From positions 5,522,435 to 5,586,434 of the forward strand of contig NZ_HE997181.1 in the NCBI RefSeq assembly GCF_000312425.1: a DNA stretch of 64,000 nucleotides, in the 5' to 3' direction. Of the stretch, positions 8,588 through 16,385 are shown one piece after another (within the stretch, counting starts at the first letter, position 1; each line of letters begins with the position of its first letter). The notes under the pieces were generated by a model. The model saw nothing but the letters and a program-made list of their open reading frames with translations. It did not search any database and was not told the DNA's origin. Source of the stretch: Reyranella massiliensis 521. GTDB taxonomy: Bacteria > Pseudomonadota > Alphaproteobacteria > Reyranellales > Reyranellaceae. The position numbers were made by a program, and so were the translations under genes.

Positions 8588-9150
8588 GCCGCGAGCTCGC
8601 GCTTGCGGATCCAGTGAATGAACGGCAGCGCCAGCAGCACCATCCAGAGCTTGCCGACGATCTGGCCCGCGAGATAGTCGAGGCTGCCGAAGGCCAGCCA
8701 CAGGAAAAGAATGCTGTCGGCCACCAGGCCGACGATGCTGCTGGCCAGCACGGCCAGCACGAGGCCTCGCGACTGCAGGGGTGTGTAGACGGCGAAGTCG
8801 GCAAGCTCCGACAGCAGGAACGCAGTCGCCGACGCGACCAGGAGCTGAGGCGGCGCGATCGCGCCTGAGAGCGCGGCTCCGGCGACGATGGCGATCAGCG
8901 CCACGCCGCGGCCGAGGCGGCGCTGCACCATGTCGCGCAGGACCAGCGCCAGGCCGATCATCAACACGCCCGATGGCGCCATCAGCGCGTGACCATCGGG
9001 GCCCCACGGCGCCACCGGCACCAGGCACGGACCTTGAGGGATGCAGACCGTGCCGACATGGCCGATCATCCAGTTGGCGAGGGGGATACAGGCGATGAAG
9101 CCCAAGAAATAGGCCAAGGCTTCGATCTTGCGCCGGGCGACGGGACTCAT
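8584..9150 (-). CDS. VUT/YhhQ-family membrane protein, probable queuosine-precursor transporter
   Basis: 188 residues from the ATG at 9150 (MSPVARRKIEALAYFLGF); a longer start at 9195 is possible. About five to six hydrophobic helices, with family-type features: SGVLMIGLALVLRDMVQRRLG, then SATAFLLSELADFAVYTPL and a loop ahead of LVADSILFLWLAFGS. YhhQ proteins import 7-deazaguanine precursors preQ0/preQ1. A queC gene lies 0.6 kb away on the same strand, which fits. This member looks like the VUT subgroup with a shortened N-terminus, so the substrate is an inference. Confidence 0.78.
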   Translation of the reverse strand: MSPVARRKIEALAYFLGFIACIPLANWMIGHVGTVCIPQGPCLVPVAPWGPDGHALMAPSGVLMIGLALVLRDMVQRRLGRGVALIAIVAGAALSGAIAPPQLLVASATAFLLSELADFAVYTPLQSRGLVLAVLASSIVGLVADSILFLWLAFGSLDYLAGQIVGKLWMVLLALPFIHWIRKRELAA

Positions 9151-9248
9151 GCCGGCGCTCCTAGCAGGTCTGGCGCAGGGAGGGAACTCGCCCATTTGGC
9201 AGGCGTTTTCTGCACGCGCATACTATTGCGCACACCATGGAGATTCAC

Positions 9249-9764
9249 ATGCTCGCTCGCCGCTCCGTCCTATTCGCTCTGGCTGCCGTGCCGGTCGCAG
9301 CCCATGCGACGGCGGTTCTCGCGGTCGACGCCCTGCCGGACGCCCGGTTCGTCGGCTTCTGCCAGACCGTCAACGATTTCGAGATCGCCTCCGGCCGCCT
9401 GGCACTTGCCAAGTCGACCAACGAGCTTATCCGTGGCTATGCCTCGCGCATGGTGGATGAGCATACCGAGGCTGCGCAGTTCCTGGTCAAGGCCCGTGCC
9501 GAAGCCGGCGTTTCCTACGCCCCGGACCCCTCCAATCCGCCGAATACGGTCGCCATCATACAGCGCCTGAACTCGCTGACGGGGGCGGAGTTCGACACGG
9601 CCTATGCCAATGCCCAGCTTGCCATTCAGACGCAAGCCCACGATCAGTACGGCGCCTATTCCCAGAACGGTGACAACGGCGCCTTGCGCCGCTACGCCCA
9701 GCGGATGCAGCCGAAGTCGGTCGAGTATCTGGAGTATGCCCGCCGCATCGCGGCCGGCCGTTGA
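9249..9764 (+). CDS. Exported DUF4142 protein
   Basis: 171 residues from the ATG at 9249, chosen because TGGAG lies six bases ahead; an in-frame ATG at 9237 adds four residues. Signal peptide MLARRSVLFALAAVPVAAHA. The mature part is a ferritin-like four-helix DUF4142 domain: FVGFCQTVNDFEIASGRLALAKSTN, with RGYASRMVDEHTEAAQFL and DQYGAYSQNGDNGALRRYAQRM. DUF4142 proteins are periplasmic and of unknown function, often stress-induced. It is convergent with queC; the two stops are two bases apart. Confidence 0.85.
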   Translation: MLARRSVLFALAAVPVAAHATAVLAVDALPDARFVGFCQTVNDFEIASGRLALAKSTNELIRGYASRMVDEHTEAAQFLVKARAEAGVSYAPDPSNPPNTVAIIQRLNSLTGAEFDTAYANAQLAIQTQAHDQYGAYSQNGDNGALRRYAQRMQPKSVEYLEYARRIAAGR

Positions 9765-9766
9765 AC

Positions 9767-10480
9767 CTAAAGCGAAGACCTGCCCTCTCTGTAGGCTTCG
9801 AAGCCCCGCTTGCGCAGTGCGCAGGCGGGGCATTTGCCGCAGCCATAGCCCCAGTCGTTCCTGGGGCCGCGTACGCTGTCGTAGCAGGTATGCGTGTGCT
9901 CCAGGATCAAACCGACGAGCGTTGATCCGCCCAGCTCTTGGGCCAGGCCCCAGGTCTCGGCCTTGTCCAGCCACATCAAAGGCGTGTGCAGCACGAAGCT
10001 GCGGTCCATGCCGAGATTGAGCGCGACCTGCAACGCCTTCACCGTGTTGTCGCGGCAATCCGGATAGCCCGAGAAATCGGTCTCGCACATGCCGCCCACG
10101 AGATTGCGGATCTCGCGCCGCCACGCCACGGCAGCGGCGAAGGTGAAGAACAGCAGGTTGCGGCCCGGCACGAAGCTGTTGGGCAGGCCATCCTTCTCCA
10201 TGGCGAAGGCGACATCGCGGGTGAGGGACGTCTCGCTGATCTGGCCGAGAACCGCCATGTCGATGAAATGGTCCTGGCCGAGCTTGCCCGCCCATTGGGG
10301 AAAGCTGCGGCGAACCTCTTCCAGCACAACAAGTCGTTGATCGAGCTCGATTCTGTGGCGCTGGCGATAGTCGAAAGCCACTGTCTCGACATGCGCAAAT
10401 CGCTCTAGCGCCCAGGCCAGACACGTGGTGGAATCCTGGCCGCCGGAGAAAAGGACGAGGGCCGATCGAGCGTCGTTCAT
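9767..10480 (-). CDS. queC: 7-cyano-7-deazaguanine synthase QueC
   Basis: Cytoplasmic ATP-dependent enzyme that converts 7-carboxy-7-deazaguanine to preQ0 for queuosine in tRNA or related base modifications. 237 residues from the ATG at 10480. N-type ATP pyrophosphatase loop LVLFSGGQDSTTCLAWAL (residues 7-24). Zinc site at the C-terminus: CYDSVRG, then GCGKCPACALRKRGFEAY. The conserved RNLLFFTFAAAVAWRREIRN segment and ETDFSGYPDCR match the family over its usual length. No queD or queE is in the window; the VUT transporter nearby is the only other candidate queuosine gene. It is divergent from the CBS gene. Confidence 0.96.
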   Translation of the reverse strand: MNDARSALVLFSGGQDSTTCLAWALERFAHVETVAFDYRQRHRIELDQRLVVLEEVRRSFPQWAGKLGQDHFIDMAVLGQISETSLTRDVAFAMEKDGLPNSFVPGRNLLFFTFAAAVAWRREIRNLVGGMCETDFSGYPDCRDNTVKALQVALNLGMDRSFVLHTPLMWLDKAETWGLAQELGGSTLVGLILEHTHTCYDSVRGPRNDWGYGCGKCPACALRKRGFEAYREGRSSL

Positions 10481-10560
10481 GTGAGGTCTTATGGCCCGCA
10501 ACCTCTCTTCGCGCTACCGCGTTGCCTTGTTTGAAGACCATCGGTCAGAGAGGGGGAACG

Positions 10561-10989
10561 ATGTTCGTCTCCGATATCCTGTCCCAAAAGGGCGGCCTCG
10601 TGCATACGGTCACGCCGGCAACCTCTGTCGGACAAGTGGCCCAGCAGCTCAGCCTTCGGCGAATCGGTTCGGTTCTGGTACTCGACGACGAAGCGGTTGC
10701 CGGAATTGTCTCCGAGCGCGATCTGGTGCGCGCCTTCGCCAGTCACGGTGCGGCGGCAATGGAACTCGAAGCGCGCCACGTCATGACGCGCGACGTGGTG
10801 ACTTGCGATCCCGACGATTCGATCGACCGCGTCATGGAGTTGATGACTCGCGGCCGCTTCCGCCACCTTCCCGTGGTGCGCCATGGCGAACTGCTTGGCG
10901 TGATCTCGATCGGCGACGTGGTGAAGGCGCGCCTGGAAGAGACCAGGCACGAAACCGAGGCGCTCAAGGCCTATATCGTCGCCGGCTGA
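10561..10989 (+). CDS. Tandem CBS-domain protein
   Basis: 142 residues from the ATG at 10561, which follows AGAGGGGGAACG. Two CBS domains fill the protein: VSDILSQKGGLVHTVTPATS with AGIVSERDLVRAF, then ARHVMTRDVVTCDPDDSIDRVMELM with RHLPVVRHGELLGVISIGDVV. Stand-alone CBS pairs bind adenine nucleotides and act as energy-state sensors, but the partner protein is unknown. It has its own transcription unit, divergent from queC. A short tail (KARLEETRHETEALKAYIVAG) is typical of the alphaproteobacterial subgroup. Confidence 0.93.
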   Translation: MFVSDILSQKGGLVHTVTPATSVGQVAQQLSLRRIGSVLVLDDEAVAGIVSERDLVRAFASHGAAAMELEARHVMTRDVVTCDPDDSIDRVMELMTRGRFRHLPVVRHGELLGVISIGDVVKARLEETRHETEALKAYIVAG

Positions 10990-11052
10990 AGGCGTCGCTT
11001 AAATTTCAAGTCTTTCTCCGCTAGGGTCCGCCGGGATCCGGGCGGAGAACGC

Positions 11053-11805
11053 ATGTCATCACCCCTGCAAGGCAAGGTCGCGCTGGTTACGGGCGCAGGC
11101 AAGAATATCGGGCGTACTATTGCGCTTACGCTGGCGCGCGATGGCGCGGCGGTCGTCGTCAACGGCCGTGCGGACAAGGCCACCGTCGATGCGGTGGTCG
11201 CCGAGATCGAAGGCGCCGGTGGCCGGGCAATGGCCGCCATGGGCGACGTTTCCGATCCCGCCGTGCCGCCGCGTCTCGCGGCGGAGGCGGCCGCCAGGTT
11301 CGGCGGCGTCGATATTCTGGTCAGCAATGCCGGCCTGCGACGACAGACATCGTTTCTCGACATGTCGTTCGACGAATGGCGGGAGATCATGGCGGTAGCG
11401 CTCGATGGCGCCTTCCTGCTGGGCAAAGCGATTGTGCCGCAGATGGTGGCGCGGGGTGGCGGCGCCTTCGTGGCGCTCTCGGGCATCTCCACGCATGTGG
11501 GCACGCCCAATCGCTGCCATGTCTCGGCGTCGAAGTCCGGCCTCGAAGGCCTGATGCGGGCGCTCGCGGTCGAGCTCGCGCCGCACAAGATCACCTGCAA
11601 CGCGCTGGCGCCCGGCGCCATCGACACGACGCGCGGTGCGTCGGCTGGCCCTGCGCCGGCCAATCGCGTCAACCGTCCCATCCCATTGAAGCGCTTCGGT
11701 ACGGTCGAGGAGATCGCCGCCATGGTGCGCCTGCTGGTCGGACCGGAGGGCACCTTCATTACCGGCCAAACCATCCATGTGAACGGCGGCGAGTTCCTGA
11801 CATGA
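11053..11805 (+). CDS. SDR-family protein lacking the catalytic Tyr
   Basis: 250 residues with a Rossmann fold: cofactor motif TGAGKNIGRTIAL near the N-terminus, NNAG-equivalent SNAGLRR, and the C-terminal PLKRFGTVEEIAAMVRLLVGPEGTFITGQT typical of FabG-like reductases. The YxxxK motif is changed: the equivalent segment reads CHVSASKSGLEGL, so Lys is kept and the catalytic Tyr is Val. Either the chemistry differs or the protein is a non-catalytic SDR. It overlaps the next gene by ATGA, which ties it to the P1 aminopeptidase, CrcB and flavoprotein genes in one operon. Confidence 0.85.
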   Translation: MSSPLQGKVALVTGAGKNIGRTIALTLARDGAAVVVNGRADKATVDAVVAEIEGAGGRAMAAMGDVSDPAVPPRLAAEAAARFGGVDILVSNAGLRRQTSFLDMSFDEWREIMAVALDGAFLLGKAIVPQMVARGGGAFVALSGISTHVGTPNRCHVSASKSGLEGLMRALAVELAPHKITCNALAPGAIDTTRGASAGPAPANRVNRPIPLKRFGTVEEIAAMVRLLVGPEGTFITGQTIHVNGGEFLT

Positions 11806-12824
11806 GAAACCTGATCACCGATGTTGCTGGCGTATTGGTTGGCAATGCCGAGGACATGCGTGCGGCGACGGGCGCCACCGTGGCGATCTTCGACGGCGGC
11901 GCGGTCGCGAGCGTCGTGACGCTGGGCGGCGCGCCGGGCTCGCGCATGGTGACGTCGCTCGAACCCGAGATGGTGCGCGGCAATATCGACGCCGTCGTGC
12001 TGTCTGGCGGCTCGGTCTATGGTCTCGACGCGGCAGGTGGCGCCTCGGCAGTGCTGTGCGCGCAGGGGCGTGGCGCGACTTTCGGGGGCATCACCGTTCC
12101 CGTGGCGGTGCAGGCGATCCTGTTCGATCTGGTCAATGGCGGCGATAAGGCGTGGTTGCGTGAGCCGGTGAAGCAACGGCCGCCCTACTGGGATCTCGGC
12201 CGCGATGCTGCCCTGGCGGCAGGCGATACTTTCGCGCTCGGCACGGCGGGAGCGGGCGTGGGCGCCACGACCGCGGGTCTGAAAGGCGGATTGGGCTCGA
12301 CCAGCGCGAAGACCAGCCAGGGCTTCACCGTCGGCGCATTGGTGGCGGTCAACGCTGTTGGCGCCGCGACGATCGGCGACGGGCCACACTTCTGGGCAGG
12401 CGCTTACGAGCGCGACGGCGAGTTCGGCGGCAAGGGCTGGCCGGCGCGCCTGCCCGGCGATGCGCTGTCGATCCGCTTCAAAGGCCAGCCGGTGCAGGCG
12501 ACGGCAACCACGATTGCATTGGTCGCAACCGACGCGCGGCTCGGCAAGGCCGAGTGCAAACGGTTGGCCATCATGGCCAATGACGGACTCGGCAAGTCGC
12601 TGCGGCCGGTCCATGCGCCGAACGACGGCGACACGGTGTTCGCCGCCGCGACCGGCAAGGCTGCGGCACTGGGCGATGCAGCTGACCCGAAGGTAATGAC
12701 CGAGCTGGGCACCGTGGCGGCCGACTGTCTCGCCCGCGCCGTGGCACGCGGCGTCTACGAGGCGACGGCGTTGCCGTTTGCAAACGCGCTGCCCGACTGG
12801 AAGACGCGCTTCGGGGGCCGCTGA
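11802..12824 (+). CDS. P1-family (DmpA/BapA-type) aminopeptidase-like protein
   Basis: 340 residues. Family S58 enzymes are self-processing N-terminal nucleophile hydrolases that release N-terminal D- or beta-amino acids. Visible marks: the N-terminal TDVAGVLVGNAEDMRAATGATV, the VVLSGGSVYGLDAAGGA loop, the PYWDLGRDAA region and the KGGLGSTSAKT stretch near the expected cleavage and nucleophile site, followed by VGALVAVNAVG. The start overlaps the SDR stop, and the stop overlaps the crcB start. Substrate is unknown. No signal peptide is seen, so it acts in the cytoplasm. Confidence 0.88.
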   Translation: MRNLITDVAGVLVGNAEDMRAATGATVAIFDGGAVASVVTLGGAPGSRMVTSLEPEMVRGNIDAVVLSGGSVYGLDAAGGASAVLCAQGRGATFGGITVPVAVQAILFDLVNGGDKAWLREPVKQRPPYWDLGRDAALAAGDTFALGTAGAGVGATTAGLKGGLGSTSAKTSQGFTVGALVAVNAVGAATIGDGPHFWAGAYERDGEFGGKGWPARLPGDALSIRFKGQPVQATATTIALVATDARLGKAECKRLAIMANDGLGKSLRPVHAPNDGDTVFAAATGKAAALGDAADPKVMTELGTVAADCLARAVARGVYEATALPFANALPDWKTRFGGR

Positions 12825-13204
12825 TGATGGGCTATCTCGTCGTGTTCGTGGGCGCAGGCATCGGCGGTGCGGCGCGTCACGGCATGAATATCTGGGTGGC
12901 GCGGCTGATGGGCACGCACTTCCCTTGGCATACCCTGGTCATCAACATCCTGGGCTCGCTGGCGATGGGCCTGGTCGCCGGCTTCTTCATGGAAAGATCC
13001 GACACGACAGGACATCTCCGGCTCTTTCTGGCGACCGGCGTGCTGGGCGGCTTCACGACATTTTCCGCTTTTTCGCTCGACGCCATTTTGCTGTGGGAGC
13101 GTCACGAATATCTTCTGGCCTCACTCTATGTTGGCGGCTCGGCGGCTGGTGCGCTGATCGGCCTGGTCCTCGGCCTATGGTCGATGCGGGTGGCGCTCGG
13201 GTGA
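12824..13204 (+). CDS. crcB: Fluoride ion channel CrcB/Fluc
   Basis: 126 residues, four hydrophobic helices, the usual Fluc length. Motifs in order: GAGIGGAARHGMNIW, HTLVINILGSLAMGLVAGF (the conserved Asn), and GVLGGFTTFSAFSLDAILL, including the Phe-box residues that line the pore. Fluc forms an antiparallel dimer in the inner membrane and lets fluoride leave the cell. Its ATG overlaps the P1-peptidase stop (TGATGATG; an ATG three bases on is equally possible). I see no fluoride riboswitch; transcription comes from the upstream operon. Confidence 0.95.
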   Translation: MMGYLVVFVGAGIGGAARHGMNIWVARLMGTHFPWHTLVINILGSLAMGLVAGFFMERSDTTGHLRLFLATGVLGGFTTFSAFSLDAILLWERHEYLLASLYVGGSAAGALIGLVLGLWSMRVALG

Positions 13205-13211
13205 TTTGAGA

Positions 13212-14375
13212 GTGAGCCAGCATGCTTTCGACGTCGTCGTCCTGGGAGGAGGTGCCGCGGGGCTGATGTGCGCCCTGCGGGCCGGCCAACGCGGCCGCAA
13301 GGTGCTGCTGCTCGATCATGCCGAGAAGGTCGGCAAGAAGATCCTCATCTCGGGCGGCGGACGGTGCAACTTCACCAATCTCGACGCCCGGCCCGAGGCC
13401 TTCCTCTCGAACAATCCGCATTTCTGCAAGTCGGCGCTGGCGCGCTACACCCAGCACGATTTCATCGAGCTGGTGGAAAAGCACCGCATCGCCTGGCACG
13501 AGAAGACCCTGGGCCAGCTCTTTTGCGACGGCTCGGCCCGCCAGATCGTGGCGATGCTGCTCGACGAATGCGCGGCGGCCGGTGTCGATGTCCGCGTCGC
13601 GCATCGGGTGACGAAGGTCGAGAAGGCCGACCGTTTCACGATCACGACGGATCACGGTGATTTCTCCGCTGCCGCGCTCGTGCTGGCGACCGGCGGGCTG
13701 TCGATACCCAAGATGGGCGCCACGGGCTTCGCACACGACCTCGCACGACGCTTCGGCCTGAAGCTCACCGAAATACGGCCGGGCCTCGTGCCGTTGACGC
13801 TGGCCACGCCCGCCATCAGCGGCGTGTCGCTCGACGTCGTGGCGCGTTGTGGCCGCGCCTCGTTCCGCGAGGCGCTTCTCTTCACGCATCGCGGACTGTC
13901 GGGGCCGGCGATCCTGCAGGTCTCGTCCTATTGGCGCCCGGGACAACAGATCGTGGTCGACATGTTGCCCGACCTCGATGCCGCCGCGTTCCTGAAGGAG
14001 CGCAAGCGGACAAGGCCCAAGGCCGAGCTGCGGACGGTGCTTGCCGAAAAGCTACCGCAGCGCCTGGCCCAGGCGCTGGCGCCCGACATCGGCACAGAGG
14101 GCACGATGGCCAACCTGCGCGATCGCGATCTCGAAGCGTTGGCGGCGCGGCTCAAGACCTGGACGATCGTTCCGACCGGCACCGAGGGCTACGCCAAGGC
14201 CGAAGTCACCGTGGGCGGCATCGACACCGCCGGTCTTTCTTCCAAGACCATGGAGGCCAAATCCGTTCCCGGCCTCTACGCCATCGGCGAAGCCGTCGAC
14301 GTGACGGGCTGGCTGGGCGGCTACAACTTCCAGTGGGCCTGGTCGTCGGGCTGGGTGGCTGGAGAGTCGGTCTAG
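13212..14375 (+). CDS. HI0933/YhiN-family NAD(P)/FAD-dependent oxidoreductase
   Basis: 387 residues from the GTG at 13212, seven bases after crcB; a TTG at 13206 is also possible. FAD-binding dinucleotide motif VVVLGGGAAGLMCALRAGQRG, then the family-defining KVGKKILISGGGRCNFTN. The substrate part includes ATGGLSIPKMGATGFAHDLARRFG, and the C-terminal FAD loop is GLYAIGEAVDVTGWLGGYNFQWAW. The family is a conserved flavoprotein group whose physiological substrate is mostly unknown (one member, BaiN, acts on bile acids). It is last in the SDR-P1-crcB operon and is followed by a hairpin at 14432. Confidence 0.92.
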   Translation: MSQHAFDVVVLGGGAAGLMCALRAGQRGRKVLLLDHAEKVGKKILISGGGRCNFTNLDARPEAFLSNNPHFCKSALARYTQHDFIELVEKHRIAWHEKTLGQLFCDGSARQIVAMLLDECAAAGVDVRVAHRVTKVEKADRFTITTDHGDFSAAALVLATGGLSIPKMGATGFAHDLARRFGLKLTEIRPGLVPLTLATPAISGVSLDVVARCGRASFREALLFTHRGLSGPAILQVSSYWRPGQQIVVDMLPDLDAAAFLKERKRTRPKAELRTVLAEKLPQRLAQALAPDIGTEGTMANLRDRDLEALAARLKTWTIVPTGTEGYAKAEVTVGGIDTAGLSSKTMEAKSVPGLYAIGEAVDVTGWLGGYNFQWAWSSGWVAGESV

Positions 14376-14431
14376 ACCAGTCGACCGCCGCCGAATTGCG
14401 CAAACACGGTCACGCGCTGCTTGCCTGACGG

Positions 14432-14463
14432 CTCCACTCTCTCGCCAGGACGAGAGAGTGGAG
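14432..14463. terminator. Perfect 13-bp hairpin, terminator of upstream operon or translational regulator
   Basis: CTCCACTCTCTCG and CGAGAGAGTGGAG pair perfectly around a six-base loop (CCAGGA). It lies 56 bases after the flavoprotein stop, which suggests termination, but there is no U-run. The 3' arm contains the GGAG at 14460-14463 that would serve as ribosome-binding site of the next gene (ATG at 14469), so a folded hairpin would also block that site. Confidence 0.6.
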
Positions 14464-14468
14464 CGGGT

Positions 14469-14864
14469 ATGAACAGTGGATCGACCATCCGGCAGGAAAT
14501 CGAAGCAGCGGTGCAGTGCTTCGTGACGCTAGCCAATGCCGGCAGCCTCGAAGCTTTCGCTGACCTCTATACCGAGGATGCGCTGATCTTGATGCCGGGT
14601 ATGCCGGCCGTGTGTGGCCGCCATGGCGCCGTTATCTTCGGAGAGCACATCCGATCTCGCCGTCCGGCGCGTCTGGTGCTTGCGACCCAGGAGGTCGAGG
14701 GGAGCGGTGACGGCGCGTGGGAACGCGGCACTTCCGAGTGGGTACAGCCGGACGGGCAGGTGGCCGATTGCGGCAAGTACATCGTGATCTGGAAGCGTAC
14801 CGAGGCCGGCTGGAGGCTTCATCGCGACATCATGAACAGCGATGTCCGGCCGGTGCGCGGCTGA
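14469..14864 (+). CDS. SnoaL-like / DUF4440 (NTF2-fold) protein
   Basis: 131 residues from the ATG at 14469. Typical NTF2-like start (IRQEIEAAVQCFVTLANAGSLEAFADLYTEDALILMPGMP) and end (GKYIVIWKRTEAGWRLHRDIMNSD), matching the YybH/DUF4440 group over its full length. The fold supports ligand binding or simple enzymes such as cyclases and isomerases; no specific reaction can be named. The ribosome-binding site is inside the preceding hairpin. The amidase gene follows after 11 bases and is probably co-transcribed. Confidence 0.82.
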   Translation: MNSGSTIRQEIEAAVQCFVTLANAGSLEAFADLYTEDALILMPGMPAVCGRHGAVIFGEHIRSRRPARLVLATQEVEGSGDGAWERGTSEWVQPDGQVADCGKYIVIWKRTEAGWRLHRDIMNSDVRPVRG

Positions 14865-14875
14865 CGGCGACGACC

Positions 14876-16315
14876 ATGAGCAATATCGCCGAATACGATT
14901 CGATGGATGGCCTCTGCATGGCAGAGTTGGTCCGCACGCGCCAACTTCATCCTGGTGAACTGCTCGATGCCGCGCTCGAACGGGCGGCGCGTTGGAATCC
15001 CCACCTCAATGCCCTGTCGGCATCGTTCCCGGATCGCGCCCGCGAGGCGATCGCCGGGGACTTGCCGGAAGGTCTCTTTCGGGGCGTGCCGTTCCTGCTC
15101 AAGAGCCTGTCGGCCATGCTCGCCGGGGCGCCGGCGACTCTAGGTTCGCGCCTCTTCGCCGATTACGTCGCGGATCACGATTCGACCCTGGTCGAGCGCT
15201 ACAAGCGGGCTGGGCTGGTGATCTTCGGCATGACCACGACGCCGGAGATGGGGCTCTCGGTCTCGACGGAGACGAGCTACAGCGGCACCACGCGCAATCC
15301 ATGGAATCTCGCGCACAGTCCAGGCGGTTCGTCGGGAGGATCGGCGGCGGCAGTGGCGGCGGGCATCGTGCCCATCGCCCACGGCAGCGATGGCGGCGGC
15401 TCGATTCGCATTCCGGCATCGGCCTGCGGCCTGTTCGGACTGAAGCCGACGCGCGGCCGTACACCCTCCGGTCCACTGGCAGGTGAAGGCTGGGGAAGTC
15501 TAGCGACCAGCCATGTCATCGCTCGATCTGTGCGCGACAGCGCCGCCGTTCTCGATGCCACGCACGGGCCGGCGCCGGGCGATCCTTATTGCGCGCCGCC
15601 GGTCGAAGGGAGCTACCTTTCGGCCGCCACCACTTACCCGAAGCGACTGAAGATCGCGTTGCAGCTCGCGCCGCTGTCCGGTGTCTCCGTAGCGCCGGAG
15701 TGCCGCTCCGCCGCGCTCGATGCCGCGAAGCTCCTCGAAGAACTCGGACACGATGTCGAGGAGGCGCAGCCGGAAGGTTCGTTCGAGGAGCTGCAACGCG
15801 CTTCGTGGGTTCTGGTGGCGAGCAATGTGCGCCTGACTTTGAGCCGAAGGGCGCGGGCGTTGGGGCGCAGGCTCGCGGCAGCCGATGTCGATCGCATTAC
15901 CTGGGCGGCCGTCGAGGAAGCGGACTCGATGAGCGCTGAAGCCTATGCCGCCGCGGTTCAGGCGATCCATCGCCATAGCCGGCGCATGGCGGCATTCCAT
16001 CGAAGCTACGATGTGCTGCTGTCGCCGACGCTTGCCGCGCCGCCGACGAAGCTCGGCATCCATCATATGGATAGTCCCGATCTAGCGGCCTGGCGCGACG
16101 CCATGCGCACCTACTCTCCCTTTACCAGCCTGTTCAACATGAGCGGCCAACCCGCCATGTCTGTGCCGCTTGCCTGGAGCGAGGAGGGGCTGCCGATCGG
16201 CGTCATGTTCGCTGCGGCCTTCGGTGACGAAGCAACCCTGTTCCGTCTCGCCGGCCAGCTCGAGGCCACGCGACCCTGGATGCATCGCCGTCCTTCCCTG
16301 CCGGCAGGCGCCTGA
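14876..16315 (+). CDS. Amidase-signature-family amidohydrolase
   Basis: 479 residues from the ATG at 14876. The Ser-cisSer-Lys triad of the family is visible: Lys in VPFLLKSLSAM, the cis-Ser in HSPGGSSGGSAAAVAAG, and the nucleophile region GSDGGGSIRIPASACGLFGLKPTRGR. It resembles GatA-like and aryl or fatty-acid amide hydrolases rather than the GatCAB subunit, since no gatB or gatC is nearby. It comes just before a peptide-type ABC importer, so it probably hydrolyses an amide or peptide that the importer brings in. It is cytoplasmic. Substrate unknown. Confidence 0.92.
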   Translation: MSNIAEYDSMDGLCMAELVRTRQLHPGELLDAALERAARWNPHLNALSASFPDRAREAIAGDLPEGLFRGVPFLLKSLSAMLAGAPATLGSRLFADYVADHDSTLVERYKRAGLVIFGMTTTPEMGLSVSTETSYSGTTRNPWNLAHSPGGSSGGSAAAVAAGIVPIAHGSDGGGSIRIPASACGLFGLKPTRGRTPSGPLAGEGWGSLATSHVIARSVRDSAAVLDATHGPAPGDPYCAPPVEGSYLSAATTYPKRLKIALQLAPLSGVSVAPECRSAALDAAKLLEELGHDVEEAQPEGSFEELQRASWVLVASNVRLTLSRRARALGRRLAAADVDRITWAAVEEADSMSAEAYAAAVQAIHRHSRRMAAFHRSYDVLLSPTLAAPPTKLGIHHMDSPDLAAWRDAMRTYSPFTSLFNMSGQPAMSVPLAWSEEGLPIGVMFAAAFGDEATLFRLAGQLEATRPWMHRRPSLPAGA

Positions 16316-16385
16316 ACGGCAAATTCGCAATCGCAGCGCCGCGCAGGGCGACTGCAACCCCTATCAACGCTGCCAGAGAGGCGCG

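Noticed and set aside
10482..10560. Possible preQ1 or other riboswitch between queC and the CBS gene
   Set aside because: The divergent spacer is under 80 bases with no recognisable pseudoknot elements.
12700..12824. Possible fluoride riboswitch ahead of crcB
   Set aside because: The region is inside the P1-peptidase coding sequence and has no aptamer-like arrangement; crcB starts by overlap.
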